From NCBI GenBank assembly GCA_020736575.1, contig JAGPYM010000020.1:496001-560000 (forward strand): a stretch of DNA of 64,000 nt. Direction: 5' to 3'. Below, in pieces: positions 48,070 through 59,673 of this stretch (positions within the stretch are counted from its first letter, which is position 1; every line of letters starts with the position of its first letter). The translations under genes were made by a program, and so were the position numbers. The notes beneath the pieces were generated by a model. It was not told where the DNA came from, did not search any database, and worked only from the letters and a program-made list of their open reading frames with translations. Origin of the DNA: Thelonectria olida (taxonomy: Eukaryota; Ascomycota; Sordariomycetes; Hypocreales; Nectriaceae).

Positions 48070-48490
48070 CCAAAAATGATTAGTGTCAACCACGGGTCTG
48101 CAAGACGGACGAGGCTTCGGCCGGGATGAAGTCAGGCTCAATTGATGGTTTGTAAATTTGGATGCAATAATAGAAAAGAGTGTGCAATCTTCACCTCCTG
48201 TGCTTGAATATAAGCTATAGTAATAAAAGCTACTGTGTGTGGCAGCAATAGTACAAATGACTGTCTAAAAGGCTGCTCAATTACAAGCGGGCCAAGTACA
48301 TTTAGAAGCTTATGGGGGAAAACTTTATCAAAAAGGTTAACAAGGTCTAAAGGGTCAATATAGAAGTTGCCGTTTTGATGGGTCGCGTCGCCGGAAAGCA
48401 ACCGTCTTATACACAGGCAAGGTAAGAATGGAAGTAATCCCACATTCGTTCAGTATAATTGAACGCGCATATCCTTTAGGCACCCGAGCT
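48070..48490. other. Convergent intergenic region
   Basis: 420 bp between two 3' ends, AT-rich near 48150-48350. No supported feature. Confidence 0.5.
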
Positions 48491-50823
48491 TCACGGTCCA
48501 AAGTGTTGATCAAATCCATCAGTTTCGCCCAAGAAAAAGTCCAGAGCTGACGCATCGAAAAAGAGCAGGTCATCCAAGGCGCCATCGCCGCCTCCCCTTG
48601 GCACGTCTTGACCCAAGCCAATTCCACCCTCTTCGGCAAGAGGTTGAGCCTGAACACCAGAGTAACTCTCAACATTGATATTCGGGGCAGACTCGGAGCT
48701 AGACCCGGCCCCAGAGCATGTCATTTGATTGCTCAAGTCTATGCTAGGCGGAACTGCCTCCCAATGCTCTGGCGCAAGGTTTTTAACATCGCTCCGTGTT
48801 GATGTGTTCGCCAGGTTGTGAAAGCGTGACGAAACTGAGACTGAATTACCTGGCCAGAGAGTGAAATCACCCGTATGGCTGTCGCTCAGCTTTGACGGGC
48901 GCTGAGAAGTTGCCATGTCAGGCTTATCCTCAATCGTGCCTTTCTGCTGAAGTCTCGATGCTCTCTGTTCAAAGAGTTGCAACAGGCTTTTTGCGTAGCG
49001 CCAATACCGTGATAGCTCTCGGAGAGACGACACTAAAGACCTAAAGAGGCGCTGCGACTTGGCGGCTACAAGAGGGTTTGAGGAGCCAACCTCGTTGCCA
49101 ACGTAAATGCCTGCTGTAAATAAGACATGGTTGCAGTAGAACCATAGAGTACAAAGGGCTCCTTGGTTGAGTAGGGTGTCGAATATAGAACTGATTGCGT
49201 CGGCAGCGCCTCCACAGAGGTTGGTGTCACTGCAAACCTCGGGTGCTTGGTCGCGTGCGTTGTGTCTTGGCGAGGGCCGATGAAGCAGGATGACGAAGTT
49301 GTTGTACGTCAGGTGAAGCATTGACTGCCAGGTATCGAGGTTCACAGCAGGAAGATGTAACTTGGTGGGAAGGTCGGTCAAAAAGCGAGCAAGGGCCTCG
49401 TCTGCTCTCTTCACAGCCTGGGCTCGGTCTTCCGGGGAGGATCGGAGAGCCCAACCCTCCCTCATTGTCCGGGATATTATCATGCAGAGCTTCGTTTGGT
49501 GCATGACAAAATCCGCTGCAGCCCCAGGAATCCCTTCAAAGTCGGAGTACTTCAATTCCGGCACATCAGAATCAGCTATGTTTCTGTAAAGGTTAGTAGA
49601 CGAGCCTCAGTGCAGTTCTCTAATTTTACTTACATAACCTGCGGTCGGCCACACGATGCCGATGCGATGGTGTCGAATTGGAACAGAACCCACCACAGCC
49701 TCGTGTATATGCGCTTTTGCACCGCCTGCATTCGAGACTGAGTCACATCTTGGTGCATGCCGATACCAAAAGCTGTGCGTGTGGCAATGCCGATCCAGTG
49801 CCACGCATTTGCCACGACTTCTTCCAGGCCATCCGAGTACCAAGTCAGGAGGAGGGCAACTTGGACGTACATGATTCGATCTTGTTCAAGTCGACAGTCA
49901 ATCAGCGCCTTCGCTCGGTGGAAAAACACATGCTGCATTGGCCTCATGCTTTCATCTTGTGCTGATAAAACATGTGCCCCAACAAGGAAAACAGCATTGA
50001 GAAGGGCTAATGGAACTGGGTTTCGTGGGTCCCTTCCATCCGTCTGATGCATGAACCACTCTTTGTCGATAATGGGCCAGCCACAGTTGACATGGTCAAA
50101 GTATGCTTGGATAAGCTTGTCTGCAAGCTTCTTGTCCGGCCGTTCAAGTGCGTCGGGAGGAATACGTTGGGGACGGTAAGACGTCTCCTTGAGATGGAAT
50201 TGCCGACTGCTATAGTGGAACACGGCATCTTGGCTGGATCCAAAGGAGCTCTCTCGGACGAGATAGTGACAATTGGACAGGCCTGTTCCAATGAAGCACA
50301 GGCGAGTTTCATGGCTCAGTTCTGCGACCCTAACATCTTCACGGTTAATGAAGTCGGCGATATTGCCAGGGTCATGTTCCTCATCGTTCTCTGCAGGTGG
50401 AGGCGCCGGGGTGGATGTAGAGCTCCGTTTAGCCAGTTTTGAGGATGCGTCTCGAGCTCCGTCAACTGCTTTCTCTTTGGGTAGTTTGCAGACGTCTCCC
50501 CAAGGACGGATCGACACGGGATCTCTCGGACGTGTTGAAGACTCCCTGTGCTTCTTCTTCGGAAACAGACAACATCCCGACCGGTTGTGAGTGGAGCAAC
50601 TTGTGCAGGGAACTCCTTTGTCTAGGATATCACATCGGACCTTCTTTTGATGGCAATTTATGCAAGCTCGTCCGTCTAACATGATGTTGTCAGAAGCAGC
50701 CCATTTCGGGTCAAGGGTGAGGACATGGCTGATAAGGAAGACAGGTTTGTACGTACTTATCCTTCTTCGGGTAGTTCTGGTTCTCGGAGATCGGGGCACA
50801 GCATCCGTCGGCGTTTGGGTCAT
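48491..50823 (-). CDS. Zn2Cys6 transcription factor
   Basis: Three exons (50823-50757, 50675-49634, 49583-48491) give 733 residues. The zinc cluster lies just after the first intron: C27-x2-C30-x6-C37-x8-C46-x2-C49 then Cys57/58 (CINCHQKKVRCDILDKGVPC, C..C, GCC). It is preceded by a basic RTRTTRRR. The fungal-specific TF domain follows (LIQAYFDHVNCGWPIID, ALLNAVFLVGAHVL, IGIATRTAFGIGMHQD, RIYTRLWWVLFQFDTIAS). The C-terminus is acidic and Phe/Asp-rich (LDDLLFFDASALDFFLGE), a likely activation domain. It is divergent from an MFS gene across 389 bp, the usual layout of a regulator and its transporter target. Confidence 0.92.
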
Positions 50824-51212
50824 TGTGATGAGCGCTCCGTATTCTTCTGGTGGAAGAATCAGAGGGCCGTTACTTGTAGGCCCGGCGACGTCGACCACTT
50901 GGAGGAGATAGCCTGTCCTGACAGAGGCAAGTTGGCAAAATTGTCTTGGTTGACTTGGAATCTTGCTCCTTGGGTGAGCTTGAGGAGCCGGAAAATCTGG
51001 CCAACAGGATTACGCACATTTGCTCGGGAGTTGCGGGTCGAGTGACCTTTCAAGACCGACCAATCGCGGCGCTTTTCAACTTGGGCGCCGGCTCCGACGA
51101 TGCGATAGTCCGCTGGATGCGTTTATGGCCGAGTGTCTATAAGTAAAGACATGGCAAACGCGTTACTCTTTCTCTAATACCAAGTGTCTTTAGACTCTAG
51201 ACCAACGAAGAT
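50824..51212. promoter_or_regulatory. Divergent promoter between Zn2Cys6 regulator and MFS gene
   Basis: 389 bp head to head. CGG/CCG triplets are present (for example GGCCCGGCGACG near 50879) but I cannot pick out one operator by eye. Confidence 0.4.
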
Positions 51213-52899
51213 ATGATGAGTGCAAATCTGGAGATGGAGAATGCAGCCCGTGATGGAGCACAGCTAGAGTCGAATTCTCTCGAAGCGACTACTCCTGATC
51301 CTTTGGGTTTGGACGCCACGAAGCTATCACGAGTGAGTTGGCCACCGCAATATACGTTCCAGACACTACCTAGACATACTAATGGTGGCAACTCAGCTGC
51401 AAAAACTGCGCATCGTATGCACAGGCATTGTCTGTACCTTCAACGCCAGCCTTGGAACGTCTATGCCATCTGGCGCCTTCGACATCATTTCTAAACACTT
51501 TGCCGTATCCGATCCCGTCCAGCTCACTCTTCTCAACTCTCTCAACATGGTTGGCCTATTCTTCGGCCCCCTTCTATTCGGGCCTCTGAGCGAATACATT
51601 GGCCGCCGGCCCGTCATCATCACGTCATTATTGGGCTACATCGTCTTCATGTTGGCATGTTCAGGTGCTTCTACATACCCGTGGCTTTTAGTCTTCCGCT
51701 TTCTGTGCGGCATCAATGCTGCGGCTCCTGTCACTGTCGTCAGCGGGCTCTATGCTGACATCCTCGACGACCCGTCTCAGCGCGGTGTCGCCATAGCCAT
51801 CTACATGGCTCTGAACACCGTCGGAGCCCTCATCGGGCCCATCATTTCCGGCTTCGTGTCTCCATATTCCTGGAAGTGGCCGTTTTGGGCTGCTGCCATC
51901 TTGGCGGCGCCGGGCGTCCCCCTTGTCTTCATGCTGCCGGAGACGTATGCTCCAGTTCTGTACAGTAAACGAATCCGTCAGCGTGTGAAGAGTGGTGGAG
52001 ATGTAGGAGGAAGCGAATTGGTTCAAGAACATTCCTTCGATGTTCGGAAAATCTTTCTGCGTCCTTTCTCTCTCCTGATTTCAGAGCCGATTCTTTTGTT
52101 GTCGGCTCTTTACCTAGCTCTAGCGTACGCGATGTTGTATCTCCTCTTCCAAGCATACCCGATTATATTTCAAGGCATGTCTCGTCTTACACCTTCTGGC
52201 CCCAGATGCGTTGCTAACACTGGGCAGATCTTTACGGCCTCTCTCCAGGAATCGCGAGTCTCGCATATCTTCCAAGTAAGTCTAAAACCTGTTTTTTGAG
52301 ATTCAAGCTTGTTCACATGTCACTACAGTTATAGTTGGAGTGATTATTGCATTGTGTGGCTTCTGTGGATTTACATGTTGGTATGACCTGGCGGCGAAAG
52401 CTGGGAAACCATGGGCGAAGAGAGAAATTTATCGCCGTTTGCCTGCCACATGCCTCGCGTCGCCATGGTCTGTATTTGCCCATTTCTGCTCTACCATCTG
52501 ATGCTGATACTCATTAGCATGGCCATTTCTCTGTTTTTGATGGGCTGGACGTCCTGGAAGTCCGTATCTCCTCTTGTTGCGTCTCTTGGAGGACTGCTTT
52601 TTGGTATCGGCTCCCAGTTGATATTCATAAGCATGCTGAACTTTATAACCGATGTCTTCTGTCAGCAATCAGCATCCGCACATGCTGGAGCCAGCTGCAT
52701 ACGCTCTCTGGGCGCCATCGTTATCCCACTAGCAGCTGGTCCTATGTATGACCAACTGGGAGTCCATTGGGCGCCATCTCTTCTTGGGTTCTTATCAATC
52801 CTTATGGGAGTAATCCCATTCCTCTTTATGAGATATGGAGAGCGATTAGCCTATAAGAGTCAATCAGCGCATGCTGTGTATAACCGCCCAGTCCCCTGA
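51213..52899 (+). CDS. MFS transporter, DHA1 type
   Basis: Five exons: 51213-51332, 51397-52174, 52228-52275, 52329-52467, 52518-52899. They give 488 residues. Motif A reads GPLSEYIGRRPVI, helix 4 is RFLCGINAAAPVTVVSGLYAD, and the helix 6 exit is FMLPETYAPVLYSKRIRQR. The third exon (48 nt) codes DLYGLSPGIASLAYLP, a conserved extracellular segment. The 52175-52227 intron starts GC, not GT (CAAG-GCATGT), with a GCTAAC branch site and CAG acceptor; only this keeps the family frame. The 52468-52517 intron has a weak GTCTGT donor. Start is ATG 51213 or the adjacent 51216. Probably exports a small molecule and is controlled by the divergent regulator. Confidence 0.88.
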
Positions 52900-53247
52900 A
52901 ATTTCTTCGGTCACAATATAGAAGTTAGGTAGGGGCTGAGGTAGGGAGACTCGAAAGAGAGGAAGATAAACATGAGCCCATGGACAACGGTGTAACGATC
53001 TGGCCGACTCCCAATGGTAAAGACGAGAGGGCTGTAGGTTTGTATTGGCAGAGAGGTTAGGGTAGTAACGTCTAACTAGTAAAGATATGCAATTATATAG
53101 CAGACTCTGGTGTGCTCTCCTTGTTTGCTAGGTAGGTGCTGTGCCTAGGCATCGATTCAGTTGGCAACTGGGTTGGTGCAACATATCCCCCCGCACCCAG
53201 ATAGTCAGTCTATTTATAGTTGATACTATTATCTCTATAATGACCAT
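52900..53247. other. Convergent intergenic region
   Basis: About 350 bp between two 3' ends, containing a CTAGGTAGGT-like word near 53130. Nothing else seen. Confidence 0.5.
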
Positions 53248-55309
53248 CTAGCAAACCCAATACCAAATCTTCTCCCAGATGGTCGCAGGAACAGGGGGGA
53301 CGTCATTCGCAGTTACCTCTTCGACCTCCTCCAGTCCCCCGAAAAGATCAATGTCTTCGATCCTGTGATACCCAGACGTTTTCTTCCAAAACCTGTGGCC
53401 AAGGTAAAGCGCTACAAAAATCGGAATTGGGACATAGGATGTGACGAAATCTGCCGCCGTGAACCGGCCGGGGAAGAAGACGGCAAAACCGTTGGTCAAG
53501 GAAATTAAAGAAAAGAGAACGATCGCGTAGTACGTAGAGTATGGCTGGAGCAAGCTCTTGAATGGGAGTTTGTCATCAATGCCACGATATATGGTGGCCT
53601 TTCGGAATCGCTGGAGGGGAAATTAGTCAATCATCCAGATGCAGTGAGAAAATCACCGAGAAAACTGACGAGATAGGTGACGAGTACGACGACCCAATTG
53701 ATCAAACCACTCAAGGTGACAAGACTGGTGAGCCAGTTAAACACCTTGGCACCACTATTGGATGCGCTGAGATATGCAAGAAGAGATGGACAAAAGGAGG
53801 CGAGAACAGCGGGCCATGGGACACCCCAGCTGTTGCATCTGCAGAAGATTCTTGGTGCCTCGCCCTTGCGAGCCATGCCGTATAGGATTCGTGACGCAGC
53901 ATAGAGCATCGTGTTGCCCGCTGACCAAGCTGCGGTTAGGATTACGGCGTTGAGAATATGATTGAGGACAGGGATTGAGGCGTTTTGGACTAAGATGAAG
54001 TTAGCTAATGTGGCCGAGATCAGGATATCTGAAGTGTAACGAACTGCCGATCACGAAAGGCGAGGCCGAAGCATTGGAGGATCCCAACAGTCGTTCGTCG
54101 GTCCAGGGCACCAGAATTCCAATGACAAGCGAACCGAGGACATAAAATACCACAAGTCGGTAGATGTATCTGCGCGCGGCCTTGGGAATGTTGCGTCGTG
54201 GTGCCTGACACTCGCCTGCCGAGTTGGTGAGGAACTCGGGCGAGAGGATGAATGCAAACCCGGACTTGATGATAGCTTGCCACAGACCCAAGAACCGGCC
54301 AGTGTCTCCGGAGACCAGGAACTCCTTGAAAGACCCTGGATTCTTCCAGTACCTGAACCCCAAACGATCATGCGTGGGACCTCCGCCGAGACAGAGGATA
54401 AATCCCAGGATGATCAAGCCGACAACGGCAAAGATTTTAATCGAGGCGAACCAAAATTCAAATTCTCCAAAGTAGCGAACGGCACCCAGGTTAAGGAGGA
54501 GTACCACTGGAATGAAGTTAAGATGTCAGCCGAGGTAAGGCATGGAGGCGCTTCAGAAGGCACTCGTGGGAGACATACCAAACAGCACGATAGTAATCCA
54601 AACAGCAGGGTGAACCTCTTTTGTCCAATACTCCATCACCACTCCGACAGCTGTTGCTTCGACACCTAGAACCATTGCATATGCATACCTAGGTATTAAA
54701 TAAGTATTAGAACTCCCCGAAATAACTCGTTGCTGAGGTCAATAGATTCGTACCAATAATTCCAACCTATTTCCCTCTGTTAGAAAATCACAATTAGCGG
54801 ACCAGGATAAAGTTGACGGCTTACCAGCAGCAAAGGCGATACTCGGTCCAAGAAACCGATCGACCAAATAGGCAGCTGAAACTCCCTTGATGGGCATGTA
54901 CGAGGTCATTTCACCCAGGGTCAGAACAACGACCCAGACTAGGGACGACATGATGGCGTACGCCAGTAGAAGGGAGGCTAGATGACTGTCAGAAATCATC
55001 AGCAGGACTTGCGAAGGGTTTGCTTACCAGGGCCACTCTGCGCCAAAGAGCCCCCTGATCCGACAAAGAGTCCAGTGCCGATAGTGCCGCCTAGCTAGTT
55101 CGTCAGTAAACCGGGCTTGGAACAATGAGAACGAGCTCTCGGTTACCCAGTGCAATCAGTTGAATGTGGCGACTCTTGAGACCACGATGTGTCTCTCCAA
55201 GTGACGAGACATCATCTCCTTGATGGACCGACAGGGCAGCTTCAAGAGTCGCCCCCATGTCAGCTCCATCATGGTCCTTGGACGAATGCATCTTCTCGTC
55301 TGATGACAT
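53248..55309 (-). CDS. Amino-acid permease (YAT/APC family)
   Basis: Eight exons: 55309-55147, 55090-55028, 54977-54825, 54766-54754, 54688-54579, 54506-54045, 53989-53670, 53610-53248. They give 548 residues with about 12 membrane helices. The family signature around helix 1 is IQLIALGGTIGTGLFVGSGG. Helix 3 follows a GEMTSYMPIKGVSAAYLVDRF loop, and helix 6 to 7 carries FLTNSAGECQAPRRNIPKA. The C-terminal tail is acidic. The fourth exon is only 13 nt (codes WNYW), forced by the conserved WNYWYAYAMVLG. Donors include weaker GTTCGT and GTCAGT. Plasma-membrane uptake of amino acids by proton symport is the known role. Confidence 0.9.
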
Positions 55310-56429
55310 GCTGGGTCTTGAGGCCTCTTTGGCTCAGTTGGTATTCTTGGGAGGAAGTAAGTAGACGATTTAAAGAACTTGAGTCCATGGAAGTCTGCAT
55401 GAACACCTCCAGGACGGCGGGATCAGGCATGCAATTATACTTCCTCCAACACATGGCCAAAGAGTTCTTTCAGCTGCCCCTTATCATGAATACGAATGCA
55501 GAATCGGTCAATACCGGGATAGAGAGCAACTTGACCGAACTCGCAACAGGCGATTCCAGTACTCTGTTCCATACGTCAGAAGAAGAAGTCGGGATCTGAA
55601 GCCGGCCATGATCGTCTGTATGGGGAAGCCAAGACGTCCAGGCGAGGCGATAGCTAGATAGATTACCTTGTCACTGATAGTAAGCTTGAGATTAACCCTG
55701 CCAAAGGTTGGATTCGTTCGGTCGTTGGTCGCCGGTCTCATGTCAGTGGGCCCATGTCGTCCATCCCCTGCTCCGTGAGGACCGTGACACCGGGATGCCC
55801 ATCCGACGTCGTGGCCAGCTGGTGGATGGTCCTGACTCAAGCATGGTCCATGATGATTCCCCCGGATTGATCGCTCACTAAGAGTTTTCATAACGTAATA
55901 TTCTGGAGTTGTTGGCTTGGATGAACAGGTGAAGTTGGAGAAACCTGGGGTAAGACCTGTTGAGGTAAAAGAAGACTGCATCTACCAATAGAGACTCGAG
56001 GGTTTACGGTTAGAGGCACAGTAGAAATTAATGCAAGCCAGGCCTAGACCTTCCTAGCACAAGCTGCAGGGAGCTATCATCTAGCATAGGCTGTTGTAAA
56101 TATCTCACCCTTTCTTAAAAGTTGTAACACGACTTGATCGAGCACCTCCGTCCCCTGACTGACGTGTAGACTGCGTGCATGCACATACTGTAGTCTTTCC
56201 ATGCCTAGGTAATTAAGAGTGTAGAGTGAATAACTTCTTACTGGCAAAGTTGAACGCAGGGAAGCAAGTGTCACCCCCCGCCATTGAGAGAGACATGCAG
56301 ACGTGGGAGGATGCCCCGAGAATCGATTTCTTTGCGTTGCCCCACTTATCCCCTCACCTTTCTTCATTTGCATCACATCATTAGGGCAGTCGAGAATCTC
56401 AAGATCCGCGCTGATCTTGCAAACTCAAG
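55310..56429. other. Intergenic
   Basis: 1.1 kb between the permease start and a STAND-domain relic. A 157-codon minus frame (55508-55981) is His/Gly/Pro-rich with no recognisable feature and is not called. Confidence 0.5.
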
Positions 56430-56675
56430 ATGGACCCAGCCACGGCTATGGGAGTCGTGTCCGCTGTCATTACCTTCTTCGACTTCGGCATGAAGCTAAT
56501 GAAGAACGCGCGGGAGATCCGAGACTCGGTTGAAGGCAGCTCATAAAAAAACCAGACGCGGCAAATCAATACGGAGCAATTGCAAGAAGTGGCGGGCAGG
56601 CTGATCCCCCCTGCGAGGATAGCACAGCATGCTGGAAACAACGACATCCATGGCATGACCCTGCTAGGTAGCTAA
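56430..56675 (+). pseudogene. Relic of a fungal STAND (HeLo-like) N-terminal domain
   Basis: From the ATG at 56430 the sequence reads MDPATAMGVVSAVITFFDFG, then KLMKNAREIRDSVEGS, then a TAA at 56544-56546. The same frame continues with a family-like helical stretch (TEQLQEVAGRLIPPA) to a second stop at 56673-56675. Fungal NLR and STAND proteins often begin with this kind of helix (MDP..VG..SS..TF..F..KL). No NACHT or NB-ARC domain follows. It is most likely the stump of a deleted or decayed receptor gene. Confidence 0.5.
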
Positions 56676-57169
56676 GGTCCTAGTCTCTTATGTTAGCCAG
56701 TGCTAATGGGTTATTATTGCTAGCATTGGCGTTGTGCGTTGCATTAAGGTCAGTTTGGATTTCCAAGGTTGCGCTGTCCTCCTGAAGGGAAATCAAGGTG
56801 GACTTTTCTACATTCTCGCTGACATGGAACCGGTTTATGACCCTTGGTTCCTGGCCAACGACACCCGCGAAGAGTCATAAGCAACATCACCTTTGCCCTT
56901 CCGAACAACTACGGCAACGTCGTGGCCTTCCAACACGTACAAGAGCGTCATTGGCCTTGGGTCTGGTGCCCTGTTCGCGAATAACCTCATCTTCAGGACA
57001 ATATCCACCGGCATGCCCGACAACCAGCGGCAGTCTCAGGTACTCGGCATGTTTTCACCTAAAGTTGTTGTCTAAACCCATCAAGAAGGGACGCTGGTCG
57101 GGGTCAGATGTTCCATTTGCACAACCCTCAAGACACACACTCATCGGCTGGCAAAATGTCATTTATTAA
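56676..57169 (+). other. Possible decayed coding sequence
   Basis: Bits of protein-like sequence appear in different plus frames between about 56820 and 57070 (EPVYDPWFLANDTREE, NITFALPNNYGNVVAF, YKSVIGLGSGALFANNLIFR), broken by stops and frame changes. I do not recognise the family. Either a decayed gene or chance. Confidence 0.3.
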
Positions 57170-58680
57170 CTACAGCTTCTTGAGGTTATTCGCTGCCTTG
57201 CACTCGGCAGATTGCTGCTCGCATTGATCCACTCCGCCGGCGAGCTGGCCCGAATTGGCCGCATTCGCACACGCGTTGTGCTGGATGTCGCACGATCGTC
57301 CCAGAGCAGCGCCTGAGCCAGTAAACGTATTACCATTCACTTCAAACGGCCGGTCGCCGGTGGACGAGATGACTGGCGGGGCTGTGCCGCCCAGAGTGCC
57401 GGTGAAGGCCTGGATATTCTCACCAGACTCACCGGCGGCTTCTGCAGTTGTCTGCGCAGCGTCGGCGGATGACAGAGTTGCCGAGGCTGCATCTGTAGCA
57501 TCAGCGGCGACCGTCTTTGTAAGCAGAACGAGAGTTGACGCAGCGGTTTCGACAGGAGCGGCGGTTGTTTCGTCTTCCAAACAATCGTCATCTGCTGAAT
57601 CATCGACTGCTGCAGTGGTTGTCGCCGCTGCCTCAGTCGTCGCTGCCGCCTCAGTTTCATCTTCGAGACAATCGTCTATTTCTGAATCATCGGCCGCTGC
57701 AGTAGTCTCTGCTGCAGGAGTCTCTGCTGCAGGAGTCTCTGCTACAGCAGTCGTCGCTGCTGCATCTGTTGCAGCCACCTCTCCAGCCGCAGCACCGCCC
57801 TTGACGATGGTGGATAGATCAACTGTTCCCGTCACCGACGCGACACTGAACGAGGCCAAGTCGACGAGGTCGCTTGCAAAGATACCACCGGTACCCGTAA
57901 ACGTCTGAGCAACATCGACGACGGCAGAGGAAACTTCTTCCTGCGACGCGTCGAGCACAAGCAGGCCCTGAGAAAAGATGCAGCCTAGATCGGGCTCTTC
58001 GTCGTCGCAAGAATTGCCCTTGCCAGTAGTATCACCCGCCTATGAACAGTCAGCATTACGAAAACACGGATGCGTAAAGAGACTAGCAAACTTACATCAC
58101 CTGGAGCGAATGTGCCGCTCAGAAGGGCCAGCTCAGGATCAGCTCCGATCGCAGCGAGCTGCTTGGCCAACTCCAGAGTCACGGCCTTGTTCAAAGCGCC
58201 TGCGTTTTCTGAAGCTGCATCTTGGTGCTGTGTTAATGCCGCGATTTCCGCATTCACAGCAGTATCGTTGCAGAGAACACTGGCGACACCCACGCCGCCA
58301 GTGTTTCTCTCAATGGCCTGGAACAGCAGCGCTCCTGCCATTCCACGCAGATCCTTGGCCGCCTTTGCATTGGTGAATGCCTGGTCTGCAGTTTCCTGCT
58401 TCAGGCAGTCGAGGTTCGTCACGTCTCCTGCGCCATCGGCTGCGGCAGCGTTTCCCAGGAGGCCGAAGACGACATCCTTGATGCCCTTTGGGTTGTCAAG
58501 GTTGAGAAACTCACGGGTGATTGTGAGCACAAAGTCGTGCGAGTGTTCCTGGGGAACTTGGCGCTTGTGAATATGTGTGGCTCGTTGATGTCGAGGCGCA
58601 TGGCGATGGATTGACACATCGTGGATAGGTGAGGCATAAGTCAGACCGACCAAGGCAGTGCCAGCAACAAGAAACTTCAT
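57170..58680 (-). CDS. Secreted Ala/Thr-rich cell-surface protein
   Basis: Two exons (58680-58096 and 58039-57170) give 484 residues. Signal peptide MKFLVAGTALVGLTYASP, then a His-rich segment with KR. The N-terminal domain (LTITREFLNLDNPKGIKDVV to TLELAKQLAAIGADPELALL) is helical and Cys-containing. A low-complexity Ala/Thr linker follows, with twin repeats DDSEIDDCLEDETEAA and DDSADDDCLEDETTAA and three AETPA/AETTA units. The C-terminus carries RPFEVNGNTF and a RSCDIQHNACANAANSGQL module, which I recall from many fungal extracellular Ser/Thr-rich proteins. It is probably a wall-associated or secreted glycoprotein. No GPI-like hydrophobic tail is seen (ends ANNLKKL). TATA box about 220 bp upstream. 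Confidence 0.85.
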
Positions 58681-59673
58681 GTTGAATTATGAGGGGGGAA
58701 AAAAGGTTGGAAAAGAGTCTGCGGAAGAGCAAAGGGCCGGCCGAGCAGCAGATAAAGGAGGGTAGAATGAAAGGTCCCAGACCAGAAATGACAGAAGAGT
58801 GTTTAGAGTCGCAAAAGAATTATAAACAAAATATGAAATGAAAACATGAACAGAATGTTTTGTGAGCGAGTTGATGAAGAATAGATGCATGAGTTCTCCG
58901 TCTCTTTTATAGTTACCCAGTGTCGGGACCTGCCATCTCATCGCTAGTCTTCTCCCCAACAGCTTGGAAACGTCTGACGGCTGACAAGGAATCGTCTGAT
59001 CTCAATAGGGCAACTAGGAGATCTTCGGAAGCCGGATGCATCTCGATCCTCGACTCTACCTGACACGCCAATTCGGAGTTGACCCCGGGGTCATCTCGTT
59101 TGATTGGACCAATGCTGCTTTGACGCTGTCACTAGCCAACTTGACGATGCTGAAGCAGCGTTGCAGGCGAGGACCATGATCCGAAGCCGAAGATCACACA
59201 GATCAAGCAACGAATCTCGGCGGTGCGACTCTCCGAGTTTTGGCAGGGGTCACTTTTGTTGTGCCACTAGTCGTCGCCTTGTCGCAGCATCGTGGATTTG
59301 GTTAGTCTCCCAAATCTCAAACACTCTCACAGCGTGCCTCGATGGTTTGCCCTCTCATTCTCTTGCGACGGGCTATTATCTAATGCCATCACGGTTAATT
59401 CGGCCCTCGCTTGGATTGTCGCGGTCTCAAGATCTTGGTCACGTCTCGAGCCGACACTGACCATGCGTTCATGACACCATCAATTGGCACTGATCCTCAT
59501 GATGACGACGCGATACACGGAAGCTGCATAACTGGTGAATAAAATGCGAATTAACTCCATATCCCAATGGTCTATCAAATTTGACATAGGAAATGCGATT
59601 GATGCTACAACGTGGTATTCCAACATGCTGGCCATACCGTCCACCGCCCAGTCGTCTGATGCTCTCTCGTCAC
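58681..59673. other. Intergenic
   Basis: About 1 kb between the Ala/Thr-rich gene start and the P450 3' end. Short plus frames at 59104-59474 have no protein features. Confidence 0.5.
58904..58911 (-). promoter_or_regulatory. TATA box of the Ala/Thr-rich protein gene
   Basis: TATAAAAG on the minus strand about 220 bp before the ATG, implying a long 5' leader. Confidence 0.4.

Noticed and set aside
55508..55981. 157-codon minus frame
   Set aside because: Odd His/Gly/Pro-rich composition, no family match, no TATA or splice context.
57255..57908. 217-codon Ala/Val/Ser frame antisense to the Ala/Thr-rich gene
   Set aside because: Arises from GC-rich Ala/Thr codons read backwards.
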